Shown here: positions 1 to 7,197 of the stretch, piece by piece
Numbering within the stretch: position 1 is the stretch's first letter
How the letters are laid out: each line of letters starts with the position of its first letter
Assembly (NCBI GenBank): GCA_902500775.1
Contig: CABVRZ010000003.1
Coordinates: 175,450 to 215,614 of the forward strand
Direction: 5' to 3'
DNA length: 40,165 bases
Origin: an uncultured Nitrospira sp.
Lineage (GTDB): Bacteria > Nitrospirota > Nitrospiria > Nitrospirales > Nitrospiraceae
Made by a program: the position numbers and the translations under genes
Notes under the pieces: generated by a model
What the model was told of the DNA's origin: nothing
Database searches by the model: none
Seen by the model: the letters and a program-made list of their open reading frames with translations, nothing else

Positions 1-435
1 GTTTTTACGCGGACAAATGGCGTCTGGAGTCAGCAGGCCTATCTGAAGGCATCCAATGCAGAGGGTGGCGATAATTTTGGTGCGAGTGTCGCGCTGAGCA
101 GCGACACGGTTGTCATCGGAGCGTTTAACGAAGACGGCAATGGAATAGGGGTTAATTTGAATCAAGCTGATAACAGTGCCAGTGGCAGTGGGGCGGCTTA
201 TATCTTCACGCGGACAAATGGCGTCTGGAGTCAGCAGGCCTATCTGAAGGCATCTAATTCGGAATCTGGCGACCATTTTGGTAACAGCGTGGCCGTGAGT
301 GGTGGACAGTTAGTTGTGGGTGCAAATGCGGAAGGCAGTGCGCTCACCGGTGTCACGACTGGCTCACCGAACGAAGCAATCACGGGAAACGGCGCATCGA
401 TCAGCGGGGCAGTCTATCTGTTTGGTCCACAATAG
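1..435 (+). CDS. FG-GAP repeat beta-propeller protein, C-terminal part
   Basis: The reading frame is open from base 1 and ends at TAG 433-435, so the start lies outside the window. The 144 visible residues hold two copies of a 67-residue unit: a strand reading FTRTNGVWSQQAYLKAS, a GDxFGxSVA turn and an LVVGANAEG-like strand. This is the usual look of FG-GAP/integrin-alpha-like propeller blades in secreted or surface proteins. The last residues (AVYLFGPQ) close a blade, so the protein ends with the propeller and has no further anchor. A strong terminator follows directly, so it ends its own transcript. The ligand cannot be told from this part. Confidence 0.85.
   Translation, partial: VFTRTNGVWSQQAYLKASNAEGGDNFGASVALSSDTVVIGAFNEDGNGIGVNLNQADNSASGSGAAYIFTRTNGVWSQQAYLKASNSESGDHFGNSVAVSGGQLVVGANAEGSALTGVTTGSPNEAITGNGASISGAVYLFGPQ
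7..254 (+). repeat. 47-bp exact direct repeat inside the FG-GAP gene
   Basis: Bases 7-53 and 208-254 are identical over 47 bp and lie 201 bp (67 codons) apart, matching one propeller unit. Flanking bases of the two units differ, so only the FTRTNGVWSQQAYLKA-coding part is kept identical, which suggests recent duplication or gene conversion. Confidence 0.9.
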
Positions 436-447
436 AGCGTCCTGACA

Positions 448-490
448 GCCCCCGCGCCGGATCACGATCGGCGCGGGGGCCTTCTCTCTG
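448..490 (+). terminator. Rho-independent terminator after the FG-GAP gene
   Basis: A perfect 12-bp G/C stem (448-459 with 469-480) and a 9-nt loop are followed by the pyrimidine tract cttctctct. It starts 12 nt after the stop codon. Confidence 0.85.
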
Positions 491-556
491 CATTCTCGTT
501 TACCTTTTTCATTCCCCTCCGTCTAACCCATCAGACAAGGTGAGAAGGAGGGGGCT

Positions 557-997
557 ATGCACGCATTCCGTTCACAACTGAGCATCTATTTCCTATCAGC
601 AACACTCCTATTGTCTGGCTGTACCTCGACCCTAGTTCGCGACGATGTGAAACGTACGGCTGGCGTTGAGGCCCATTGTAGCGGCAGTGAATGGGCCGAC
701 GATTCCTCGATCGCTGTCCTGCCGGTGCCGGTCGTGGCGTTTATCACGCCGCACTTCGATCTCCACAAGATCTCCAGCGAACCCTACTTGAACCGCTGTG
801 GGGCCTCGACCCGAGTGATCAATCGCGAGGTCTCGGTCAACCGAACCGCTTGTCTTCCTGGAGGCCTGACGAGAATCATCACGCTCGGCGTCTGGCAATG
901 GTGTCCGGCGCGGGTAACCTGGTCGGCGGATGTGCTGAGCGATCAGCCACGACCGGCGAGCGGTTCACTCGGCGATCAACGACAACAGAAATCGTAG
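557..997 (+). CDS. Small putative lipoprotein, unknown function
   Basis: 146 residues. The N-terminus is a classic lipoprotein signal: a hydrophobic stretch and the lipobox L19-S-G-C22. A strong AAGGAGGGG ribosome site sits just upstream of ATG 557. The mature part has several further cysteines and a hydrophobic VLPVPVVAFITP segment near residues 54-65, but I recognise no family. Only 26 bases separate it from the following DUF5666 lipoprotein, so the two are probably co-transcribed. Reading frames on the other strand in this stretch are ignored because only this frame has a ribosome site and an export signal. Confidence 0.65.
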   Translation: MHAFRSQLSIYFLSATLLLSGCTSTLVRDDVKRTAGVEAHCSGSEWADDSSIAVLPVPVVAFITPHFDLHKISSEPYLNRCGASTRVINREVSVNRTACLPGGLTRIITLGVWQWCPARVTWSADVLSDQPRPASGSLGDQRQQKS

Positions 998-1023
998 CCA
1001 CTTTTTCAACAAGGAACAGGATC

Positions 1024-2466
1024 ATGAAAACATCACGCCATGTCGTCAGTCTGGTAGGTGCCGTAGGACTCGCAGGACTTCTTGTGGCTTGTGGCAGTGA
1101 GGTGCCATCTCTGTCGGCGAGTGCATCGGGAAGCGGATCGGGCTCTGCCTCGGCGTCAGGAACGGTGACTGGATTTGGGAGTGTGTTCATCAACGGGAAA
1201 AAATACGAGGCGAACAATGTGGCGGTGAAGCTCGATGACGACAGTGAACGCTCCTGTAGCATCAATCCGAGCGATTCCTGTGGTCTCAAGAAAGGCATGG
1301 TCGTCACGGTCAACGGGTCGTTTAATGAGACGCAGCACAGCGCTGCGTCGGTCCGACAGAAGGATGTGGTGGAAGGGGTGGTGCAGTCGGTTGCGCCCGA
1401 CGGATTGAGCCTGATCGTGATGGGGCAAACCGTGCTGGTCGATGAGACGACGATCGTGGATAACAACATCGCGGGACAGAATGTGCGGAATCTGGTCGTC
1501 GGGACCGATGCGGTGGAGGTGAATGGACATATCCGGCCCAATGGGGTGATCCAGGCGACCTTCATTGAAAAGAAACCGGTGGGCACCGTAACACCGGAAG
1601 TACACGGCTATGTTAGTAGCCATAACGATGGGGCAAACACGTTCACCATCGGCGGCCTGACGGTAAACTATGCGACGGCGTTGATCAACGACATGCCCGC
1701 TCCGTCTGGGAATAATTGGAACGGGCTCTTCGTGGAAGCGAAGGGCACGGTCTTCAATGCGACGACCACGACGCTCTCGGCCACGAAGATAGAACCAGAT
1801 GGACCTGGTCTCGGCAACAACATAGATCAATTCGAAGTCGAAGGGTTTGTGACGGAGGTGCTCAGACCTGGCGACTTCTTCATCGGCACGACCCGCGTCC
1901 AGACGACCTCGGCAACGGAGTTTCGAGGCGGGACGATCGATGAGGTCGTGCTGGGGGCAAAGCTGAGCGCCGAAGGCCGTGTGACAAGCGGCACTCTCAC
2001 AACCAAACATGTGAAGTTTCACGCAAGCGCTCGACTGGAAGGGGACATTGCGTCGATCTCTGGCAATTCTTGCACCGTGGTCGGCCTGCCCGGCATCACG
2101 GTTCAGGTCACGAGTCAGACGGAGTTCAAAGACACCAGCCTTGGTGGCCTCTCAACCGGCGACCATGTCCGTGTGCGAGGTCGAGTGAGCGGTGGCGATT
2201 CCATCGTCGCCACTCGTGTGGAACTGCAATCAGGTGACAACGACGTCGATCTGCAGGGACCGGTGCAGTCGATCAGCGGCAACGTCATCGTGATTTTTGG
2301 CCTGCCCGTTGATACCGGTACCATCACGCAGTTCGAGAGTGTGAGTGGCTCATCAATGAGTCGTGCGGGCTTCTTGGCTGCGGTGAATGTCAACTCACTG
2401 GTGAAAGTGAAAGGGACGTTGAACGGTTCGACTGTGAAATGGGACGAGGCCGAGTTGGAGGATTAG
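1024..2466 (+). CDS. DUF5666-repeat lipoprotein
   Basis: 480 residues from ATG 1024. The frame stays open further upstream, but residues 1-23 from this ATG form a lipoprotein signal with lipobox L20-V-A-C23, which decides the start. A Ser/Gly/Ala-rich linker (about residues 28-46) leads into tandem beta-rich units of 60-80 residues. These units share patterns such as GTVTGFGSVFING, VEGVVQSV, VHGYVSS and LEGDIASISGN, followed by G-x-x-V-x-V-x-G strands. This is the OB-like repeat named DUF5666, common in exported proteins of environmental bacteria; its role is unknown. The protein is probably anchored in the outer membrane or periplasm. It belongs to the block of exported proteins that fills the first 7.5 kb. 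Confidence 0.8.
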   Translation: MKTSRHVVSLVGAVGLAGLLVACGSEVPSLSASASGSGSGSASASGTVTGFGSVFINGKKYEANNVAVKLDDDSERSCSINPSDSCGLKKGMVVTVNGSFNETQHSAASVRQKDVVEGVVQSVAPDGLSLIVMGQTVLVDETTIVDNNIAGQNVRNLVVGTDAVEVNGHIRPNGVIQATFIEKKPVGTVTPEVHGYVSSHNDGANTFTIGGLTVNYATALINDMPAPSGNNWNGLFVEAKGTVFNATTTTLSATKIEPDGPGLGNNIDQFEVEGFVTEVLRPGDFFIGTTRVQTTSATEFRGGTIDEVVLGAKLSAEGRVTSGTLTTKHVKFHASARLEGDIASISGNSCTVVGLPGITVQVTSQTEFKDTSLGGLSTGDHVRVRGRVSGGDSIVATRVELQSGDNDVDLQGPVQSISGNVIVIFGLPVDTGTITQFESVSGSSMSRAGFLAAVNVNSLVKVKGTLNGSTVKWDEAELED

Positions 2467-2533
2467 TTAGGAGCCTATGACGAATCGGTCTAGGATTGAA
2501 TCAATGTAGTCACCGTAGAAAAGGAGATAAACG

Positions 2534-3136
2534 ATGAACCATACCAGTTGGAAAGAGATCATCTTAGGCACTATCGCGGGGTTGTCGCTGTTGACCTCAC
2601 CGGCGATGGGGAAGGTCAGCAGCCCCGTGGAAGAGTTGATCGTACGAGTCGAAAATAGTGGGCCTGGGTCATTGCATAGTGGCCATGGATCACTCAACAG
2701 TGGTCCTGGTTCTGTGAATAGCGGGCGTGGGGAGGGTGACGATAGAAGCGGACATGGGCGACGCTCCATGGCCATTGCCCAAGCTACTAGTGATCTCCGT
2801 CAGGAAGATCGACGAGAAGATCGGAGAGAGGACCGTCGATTTGACAGGCGAGAAGATCGTCGAGAGGACCGGCAGTCCGATAGACGTGAGGATCGACAGG
2901 CTCCTGATCGCCGTGAGGATCATCGCTCCAATGCGCGTGGCGAGCTTCGTGGTCTTGATCGTGCGGACCATGTGGCCGGCGAGCATGGCCGCGAAGGAAG
3001 AGAGAATGCCCGCATGATGCAGATGGAACGGCCAAACCGACCGGAGCGGATGGAACGGATGGAGCGACCAGAACGTCCAGAGCATCCTGATCGACCAGAA
3101 CGACCGGAGAGACCGGAGCGGGGCGGCAGGAACTAG
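2534..3136 (+). CDS. Secreted Arg/Asp/Glu-rich low-complexity protein
   Basis: 200 residues. A Sec-type signal occupies about residues 1-26 (hydrophobic core ILGTIAGLSLLTS). Residues 42-66 are near-perfect 7-residue repeats of the form SGPGSLH / SGHGSLN / SGPGSVN. Residues about 90-135 are DRRE-type repeats, and the C-terminal 40 residues are ERPERMERP-type repeats. The protein is therefore probably disordered and highly charged outside the cell membrane. AAAAGGAGATAAACG just before ATG 2534 is a strong ribosome site. I know no function; binding of anionic polymers, metals or matrix is conceivable but not shown. Two later proteins (6091-7047 and 7198-7524) share the same type of charged tail. 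Confidence 0.75.
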   Translation: MNHTSWKEIILGTIAGLSLLTSPAMGKVSSPVEELIVRVENSGPGSLHSGHGSLNSGPGSVNSGRGEGDDRSGHGRRSMAIAQATSDLRQEDRREDRREDRRFDRREDRREDRQSDRREDRQAPDRREDHRSNARGELRGLDRADHVAGEHGREGRENARMMQMERPNRPERMERMERPERPEHPDRPERPERPERGGRN

Positions 3137-3167
3137 ATTTTTCTTGCTCGTGTGCTATAAGTGTCGC

Positions 3168-3203
3168 AACGGCGCCAGGGTTGTCTCGGCGCCGTTCTGT
3201 TTT
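3168..3203 (+). terminator. Rho-independent terminator
   Basis: A perfect 9-bp stem, AACGGCGCC (3168-3176) with GGCGCCGTT (3188-3196), has an 11-nt loop and is followed by CTGTTTT. It closes the transcript of the Arg/Asp-rich gene. Confidence 0.8.
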
Positions 3204-3274
3204 CAGGCTAATCTTATTGTGAGACATTTCAAAACGACTAGCAATTCACGTACGGACTTCTCCTGCAGAAAGGG

Positions 3275-4243
3275 ATGGTGAACGGGATGCAGAGGGTGAG
3301 CATGATCGTGATGGCAGTAGCCATGATCGTGGTTATGGGATTATGGGACGAATGTATATTCGCGGCTGATCCATCTGAGAAACGGCCACAACAGACGGCA
3401 GAACGAAATTGGCAGATTAGTTTTACCCCGAGCTATAGCCACGGGAATTTTGGCACGAATACGACGAGCGAGTTTATCTATGCGCCCTTCTCAATCAGAC
3501 GACTATTCTCAAAAGGTGATATTTCATTGGTCATACCCTCCGTGACGGCAATCACTGACGGACGGACAACCGTCGTCGGTAATACCGCATTCCGTGTAGA
3601 TGATAATGGCGGAAGCAACAGCGGGTCAGGCGGCGGCGGATCAGACGACGACAACTGCCGCAGGAATAACAGTGGCTCGGGCAACAATAATGACGTTCCC
3701 TGCGGGACCACAACGCGCATCGCAGGGCAGAAGGTGACGACAACTGGGATCGGTGACGTCATATTACGAGGACGCTACTACCTCGTTGAAGAGCAGGATT
3801 ATGTGCCATTGATTGCAGTCACGGCTCGATTCAAGCTTCCTACGGCTAACGCGAGCCAGGGGTTAGGAACCGGCAAGTTTGACCATGGGTATGGGATCGA
3901 AATGTCCAAGCTCATCGGCGCCAGCTGGTTGGTGTTTTTCGACGGGGGATACAACTTTATCGGCGATCCGGATCGGGGTGATGGCTCCGGCACCTTAGGC
4001 CTCCGCAACCAATATTGGTGGGACGTGGGGACTGGCTATTACCTCACCAAGGATCTTCTCGCCAGTGTGTATTTCGAAGAGTATCGTGCACTTCGGCCCG
4101 GCCTCCCCAATGCCAGAGACGTATTTTTCTCGTCGAACTACCGGCTATCCGCAGCCTGGCGTGTGAACGGTGGCGTGGCAGTCGGGCTCTCAAATGGGGC
4201 ACCGGACTATGTCGTATCAATCGGCACTAGCTACCGGTTCTAG
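3275..4243 (+). CDS. Outer-membrane beta-barrel protein candidate (transporter-like)
   Basis: 322 residues from ATG 3275; ATG 3287 is an equally possible start because an AAAGGG lies only 2 nt before the first and 14 nt before the second. A signal peptide (VSMIVMAVAMIVVMGLW) ends near FAAD. Alternating amphipathic strands (WQISFTPSYSHGNF, GDVILRGRYYL, PLIAVTARFKLPT, WDVGTGYYLT) and the final residues GTSYRF with a terminal Phe are typical of an outer-membrane barrel recognised by BamA. It resembles the phenol-degradation MetA-like outer-membrane family. Residues about 109-145 are an Asp/Asn/Gly/Ser-rich insert with two cysteines, probably a long outer loop. It lies between a terminator and the ECF sigma gene, so it may have its own promoter. 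Substrate unknown. Confidence 0.7.
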   Translation: MVNGMQRVSMIVMAVAMIVVMGLWDECIFAADPSEKRPQQTAERNWQISFTPSYSHGNFGTNTTSEFIYAPFSIRRLFSKGDISLVIPSVTAITDGRTTVVGNTAFRVDDNGGSNSGSGGGGSDDDNCRRNNSGSGNNNDVPCGTTTRIAGQKVTTTGIGDVILRGRYYLVEEQDYVPLIAVTARFKLPTANASQGLGTGKFDHGYGIEMSKLIGASWLVFFDGGYNFIGDPDRGDGSGTLGLRNQYWWDVGTGYYLTKDLLASVYFEEYRALRPGLPNARDVFFSSNYRLSAAWRVNGGVAVGLSNGAPDYVVSIGTSYRF

Positions 4244-4358
4244 CCGCTCTTGCCCGGTGGGAGACTGTTTACGCCATTCAGAGCCATGCGTCTAATGAAA
4301 TATGTAGGCCAAAGCAGACGGTCCTGTGGCATCGGACCAGGCTAACCGGAGTCGAAGC

Positions 4359-4940
4359 ATGCCACCGGACCAGCAGGCTATACCCGATGACGCGCAACTC
4401 GTTGCCCGTAGTCTCAAGCAGGACCATGAGGCCTTCGGACAGCTGATCGACCGGCATGCGTCCGTGATCGTGAACCTGGCCTACCGCATGGTGGGTAATC
4501 GGGCCGAAGCAGAGGATCTGGCGCAAGAAGCGTTTCTCACGGCCTTTAAGGCCCTGTCGACCTTTCGAGCCGATGCGAAGTTTTCAACCTGGTTGTATCG
4601 AATCGCCGCCAATAAGTGCAAAGATTGGTTGCGGGCGAAGCGGCCAGGGATGGGGCAACAGGATGTCGACATTGATGAGATGCTCGATGTCCATGTGGCC
4701 GAAGAGCAGACGCCGGAGCGGTTACTCTCGCAGCAGCAAGTGGCGCAGGAGTTGGAACAGGCGATCCAACGGTTGCCGCCTCTGTATCGTGAAGCCTTCG
4801 TGCTGAAGCACGTCGAAGGTCTGAGCTACGAAGAGATGGAAGACATTCTTGGGGTGAACGGTGACACATTAAAAATGCGAGTGTATAAAGGGCGTCTCCA
4901 ACTCAGTCGTGACCTTGCGGATCTGAACCCGGCGCAGTAG
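4359..4940 (+). CDS. ECF-type RNA polymerase sigma factor
   Basis: 193 residues from ATG 4359, which has CCGGAG 8-9 nt upstream; an in-frame GTG at 4326 has no ribosome site. Region 2 (about residues 20-90) reads EDLAQEAFLTAFKALSTF then FSTWLYRIAANKCKDW, the -10-binding and core-binding signature. Region 4 (about residues 130-182) has LPPLYREAFVLKHVEGLSY and a helix-turn-helix (EEMEDILGVNGDTLKMRV). It has no region 1 or 3, so it is a group 4 (ECF, RpoE-like) factor. The next gene starts 22 nt downstream and encodes a membrane protein with the layout of an anti-sigma factor, the usual pairing. Targets are not known; the neighbouring exported proteins are the first candidates. Confidence 0.9.
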   Translation: MPPDQQAIPDDAQLVARSLKQDHEAFGQLIDRHASVIVNLAYRMVGNRAEAEDLAQEAFLTAFKALSTFRADAKFSTWLYRIAANKCKDWLRAKRPGMGQQDVDIDEMLDVHVAEEQTPERLLSQQQVAQELEQAIQRLPPLYREAFVLKHVEGLSYEEMEDILGVNGDTLKMRVYKGRLQLSRDLADLNPAQ

Positions 4941-4962
4941 GACGTGACGAGACGGTGAGCAT

Positions 4963-5643
4963 ATGAACGAACAGGAACTCCTGATACAGCGTTTCTTGGA
5001 TGATGATCTCACGCCAGATGAACGGGTTGCCTTTTTACACACCGTTGATGTCGACCCCACGCTACGTCGGCGTTGGCTGAATGTGGAGATGGTGGTCGCT
5101 GAGGCAGCCCGATTACCAAAGTTAATCCCATCATTGAAGTTCATTAATGAGCTGAAGGCTAAAGTTACTCCACCGGATCCAAGCTGGTTGGAGCGGGTGT
5201 GGGCGGCGATGACCACATCGCGAGTGCTGGAATGGAATCTGGCCGGTGCTGCTGCGGCTGCTTGTGTCGCTATCGTAGCGGTAGGTGCACTGATCTCCAT
5301 GATACCTCAACGGATCATTGAGGTTCAGATTGCATCCGTGCCGGCTCAGACGATTGCGGTCGGTCCCAAACAGGAGCCGACGGTATTCGTACGGCTGGTC
5401 TTGCTGCAACCAGGAGCACGGTCGGTCTCTGTCGCTGGAGACTTCAATGGATGGAACCCGACACAGACTCCCTTGGAACGGTCAGGTGATGGGATGTGGA
5501 CCGCCACTCTTCCACTGAAGCCAGGACGATACCAATATATGTTTGTGATTGACGGGAAACAATGGATTGCCGATCCGCTGGCGACAGAAGAAGCGACCGA
5601 CGGATTTGGTTCACAGAATGCGGTGCTTGATGTGGCGATCTGA
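4963..5643 (+). CDS. Anti-sigma-like membrane protein with extracytoplasmic CBM48 domain
   Basis: 226 residues. Residues 1-60 form a short helical cytoplasmic domain (ELLIQRFLDDDLTPDERVAF) like the start of many anti-sigma factors, but without the zinc motif HxxxCxxC. Residues about 93-114 are a single membrane span rich in Ala/Val. Residues about 140-226 are an E-set/CBM48 (AMPK glycogen-binding-like) domain with SVAGDFNGWNP at 156-166, YQYMFVIDGKQW at 190-201 and a closing TDGFGSQNAVLDV. Position right after the ECF sigma gene supports an anti-sigma role; this is inference. The outer domain suggests sensing of an alpha-glucan or similar envelope carbohydrate, or a protein fold that merely resembles one. 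The next gene encodes a lipoprotein with a clearly paralogous domain. Confidence 0.75.
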   Translation: MNEQELLIQRFLDDDLTPDERVAFLHTVDVDPTLRRRWLNVEMVVAEAARLPKLIPSLKFINELKAKVTPPDPSWLERVWAAMTTSRVLEWNLAGAAAAACVAIVAVGALISMIPQRIIEVQIASVPAQTIAVGPKQEPTVFVRLVLLQPGARSVSVAGDFNGWNPTQTPLERSGDGMWTATLPLKPGRYQYMFVIDGKQWIADPLATEEATDGFGSQNAVLDVAI

Positions 5644-5723
5644 TTTCCACCGCTGGTCTCTTGCAACGAGTCTGAGGCTTGAGTACTCTCTCGTTCATGC
5701 ACAGGAGGCTACGCGACTATCCT

Positions 5724-6089
5724 ATGGTCCATCGGATCGCCACGGGGATTGTACTCATCGTCCTAGCTGGCCTGTGGAGCTGTGCCCAGACTATCACGCA
5801 AGGGCGACCGGAGCCTCCGCAAGCGGTTGCTGGAGGTATCCGATTTACGGTTCATGCGCCAGGTGCCAAACAGGTCTCTCTGGTGGGGTCCTTCAATGGA
5901 TGGGCGAAAGGGGCTATGCCGATGGCGATTCTGGACGGTGGCCTGTGGTCCGTCATCGTCCCGTTGAAGGAAGGAGAGCACACGTTCATGTACCTGATTG
6001 ATGGATCGCAGTGGGTGACGCCGCCGCACGCAGAGGATTTTCTGACGGACGGATTCGGACAAACCAATGGAGTGGTGATCGTACGGTAA
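5724..6089 (+). CDS. Lipoprotein with CBM48 (glycogen-binding-like) domain
   Basis: 121 residues from ATG 5724. AGGAGG at 5703-5708 is 15 nt upstream, rather far; ATG 5697 is an alternative, but residues 1-20 from 5724 alone make a clean lipoprotein signal ending in lipobox L17-W-S-C20. Residues about 38-121 are an E-set/CBM48 domain: VSLVGSFNGW at 51-60, HTFMYLIDGSQWV at 86-98 and TDGFGQTNGVVIV at the end. Motif by motif this matches the outer domain of the preceding anti-sigma-like protein, so the two are paralogues. It could be a ligand-delivering or competing partner of that sensor. The following gene begins one base after its stop codon. Confidence 0.75.
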   Translation: MVHRIATGIVLIVLAGLWSCAQTITQGRPEPPQAVAGGIRFTVHAPGAKQVSLVGSFNGWAKGAMPMAILDGGLWSVIVPLKEGEHTFMYLIDGSQWVTPPHAEDFLTDGFGQTNGVVIVR

Positions 6090-6090
6090 C

Positions 6091-7047
6091 ATGATGCATG
6101 ATGGAATTGCCTTGCGACATCTTGCCGTGAGTCTCGTGGTCCTGCTCGGGGCAGGCCCGGCGTTAGCAGAATCGCTCTCGCCACAAGATCGAGATGAGAT
6201 CAATCGGTTACGCGCGGTCCATGGCCATTCGCAAGAAGATGTCGCCCCGTTGCTCGACCGAGTCAATAAAGCCGGTGAAAAGGGGCTTCCCGTAGACTCT
6301 TTGGCTAATAAGGTTAAGGAGGGACTCGCCAAGGGTGTTGAACCGAAGCGGATTGATCCGGTTCTGCGGCAGATGACCTCTCGACTTGAATCCGCTCACG
6401 AGGTCTTGGAGGAAGCAAAGGGCCATGGCATCTCCGAAGGAAACCGGCAGCGTGCGCTAGAGACGATGGCGGAAGCCCTGGCACGAGGGGCGACGGCAGA
6501 TGAAGTGCGGGAACTGAGTCGACTGTCGCAAGACGGTCGGCACAAGGCGACGCAGGAGGAGCTGGCGGCCGGCGCCAAGAGCCTGGCGGTGATGAAAGAG
6601 GGCAGAGTGCCGTCCAAAGATGGCGCCGCCCTCATCAGTGAGGGCATGAAACAAGGCTATCGCGCGTCTGAGCTCTTGGATCTGAGCCGAGAGGTGAAAC
6701 GGCGCGGATCAGATTTCGAAGAAGGGCGTGCCAGTCTCAAGGCACTTCGTGAACAGGTCAGGCAAGGGGAACGCAGTGATCGGCTGTTCAAGGATGAGGA
6801 TCGCAGCGGATCCGGCAGCGGCGGGGATCGTGATCGCGGAAGCCGTGGGGACCGAGGTGGCTCAGGCAGTGGTGGGGATCGTGACCGCGGTGATCGTGGT
6901 GGATCCAGCGGTGGCGGGGGAGATCGCGAGCGGGTTGATCGTCCGGATCGATCTAGCCATGGTGATCGCCCTGACCGTATCGAGCGTCCCGAGAAACTTG
7001 ACCGTCCCGAACGCTCGGATCATTCCGGTAGTGGACGAGATCATTAA
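6091..7047 (+). CDS. Secreted helical protein with Asp/Arg/Gly/Ser-rich tail
   Basis: 318 residues; ATG 6091 and ATG 6094 are adjacent alternatives, 1 or 4 nt after the previous stop, so the gene is translationally linked to the CBM48 lipoprotein. A Sec signal ends at ALA26. Residues about 30-235 are helical and highly charged, with repeated short helices such as VKEGLAKGVEPKRID, TMAEALARGATADEVREL and ISEGMKQGYRASELLDL. From about 240 to the end the protein is low complexity: SGSGGDRDRGSRGDRGG-type blocks, then DRPDRIERPEKLDRPER. The tail resembles that of the protein at 2534-3136. No known family is recognised. Being last in the sigma/anti-sigma operon, it may be an effector or structural product of the regulon. 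Confidence 0.75.
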   Translation: MMHDGIALRHLAVSLVVLLGAGPALAESLSPQDRDEINRLRAVHGHSQEDVAPLLDRVNKAGEKGLPVDSLANKVKEGLAKGVEPKRIDPVLRQMTSRLESAHEVLEEAKGHGISEGNRQRALETMAEALARGATADEVRELSRLSQDGRHKATQEELAAGAKSLAVMKEGRVPSKDGAALISEGMKQGYRASELLDLSREVKRRGSDFEEGRASLKALREQVRQGERSDRLFKDEDRSGSGSGGDRDRGSRGDRGGSGSGGDRDRGDRGGSSGGGGDRERVDRPDRSSHGDRPDRIERPEKLDRPERSDHSGSGRDH

Positions 7048-7109
7048 TTCATACACATCATCACACCAGTCTCTTCGCGCTAAACCTTGAAAGAGTGGAC
7101 GTTTCTAGT

Positions 7110-7159
7110 CTGGCTTGGTACACCAAGCCAGTGAGGACGCTGTGCGTCGGACGCGTCCG
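7110..7159. repeat. Cluster of three adjacent palindromes
   Basis: A hairpin with a perfect 9-bp stem (CTGGCTTGG 7110-7118, loop TACA, CCAAGCCAG 7123-7131) is followed by GACGC-TGT-GCGTC (7136-7148) and the perfect palindrome CGGACGCGTCCG (7148-7159). No T tract follows, so this is not a standard terminator. The position, 28 nt before the AGGAGGG of the next gene, would suit a binding site or a regulatory leader structure. Confidence 0.6.
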
Positions 7160-7197
7160 GGAACAAGCGGAAGGTACGGCCGCTCGAGGAGGGACTA

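Noticed and set aside
1156..2022. Long minus-strand open frame (288 codons) opposite the DUF5666 gene
   Set aside because: No export signal, no ribosome site and composition typical of the antisense of a GC-rich gene.
2810..2925. CRISPR-like short repeats (gaagatcg, gaggacc units)
   Set aside because: Unequal spacing, degenerate units and in frame with DRRE-type protein repeats; simple coding repetition.
4266..4295. Possible ECF-type autoregulated promoter (TGTTTAC, 16 nt, CGTCTAA) upstream of the sigma gene
   Set aside because: The -35 part fits no ECF consensus well and no second copy was seen in front of the other exported-protein genes.
5549..6001. Open frame across the anti-sigma-like/CBM48 lipoprotein junction
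   Set aside because: It overlaps both CBM48 genes in another frame and shows no domain or ribosome site.
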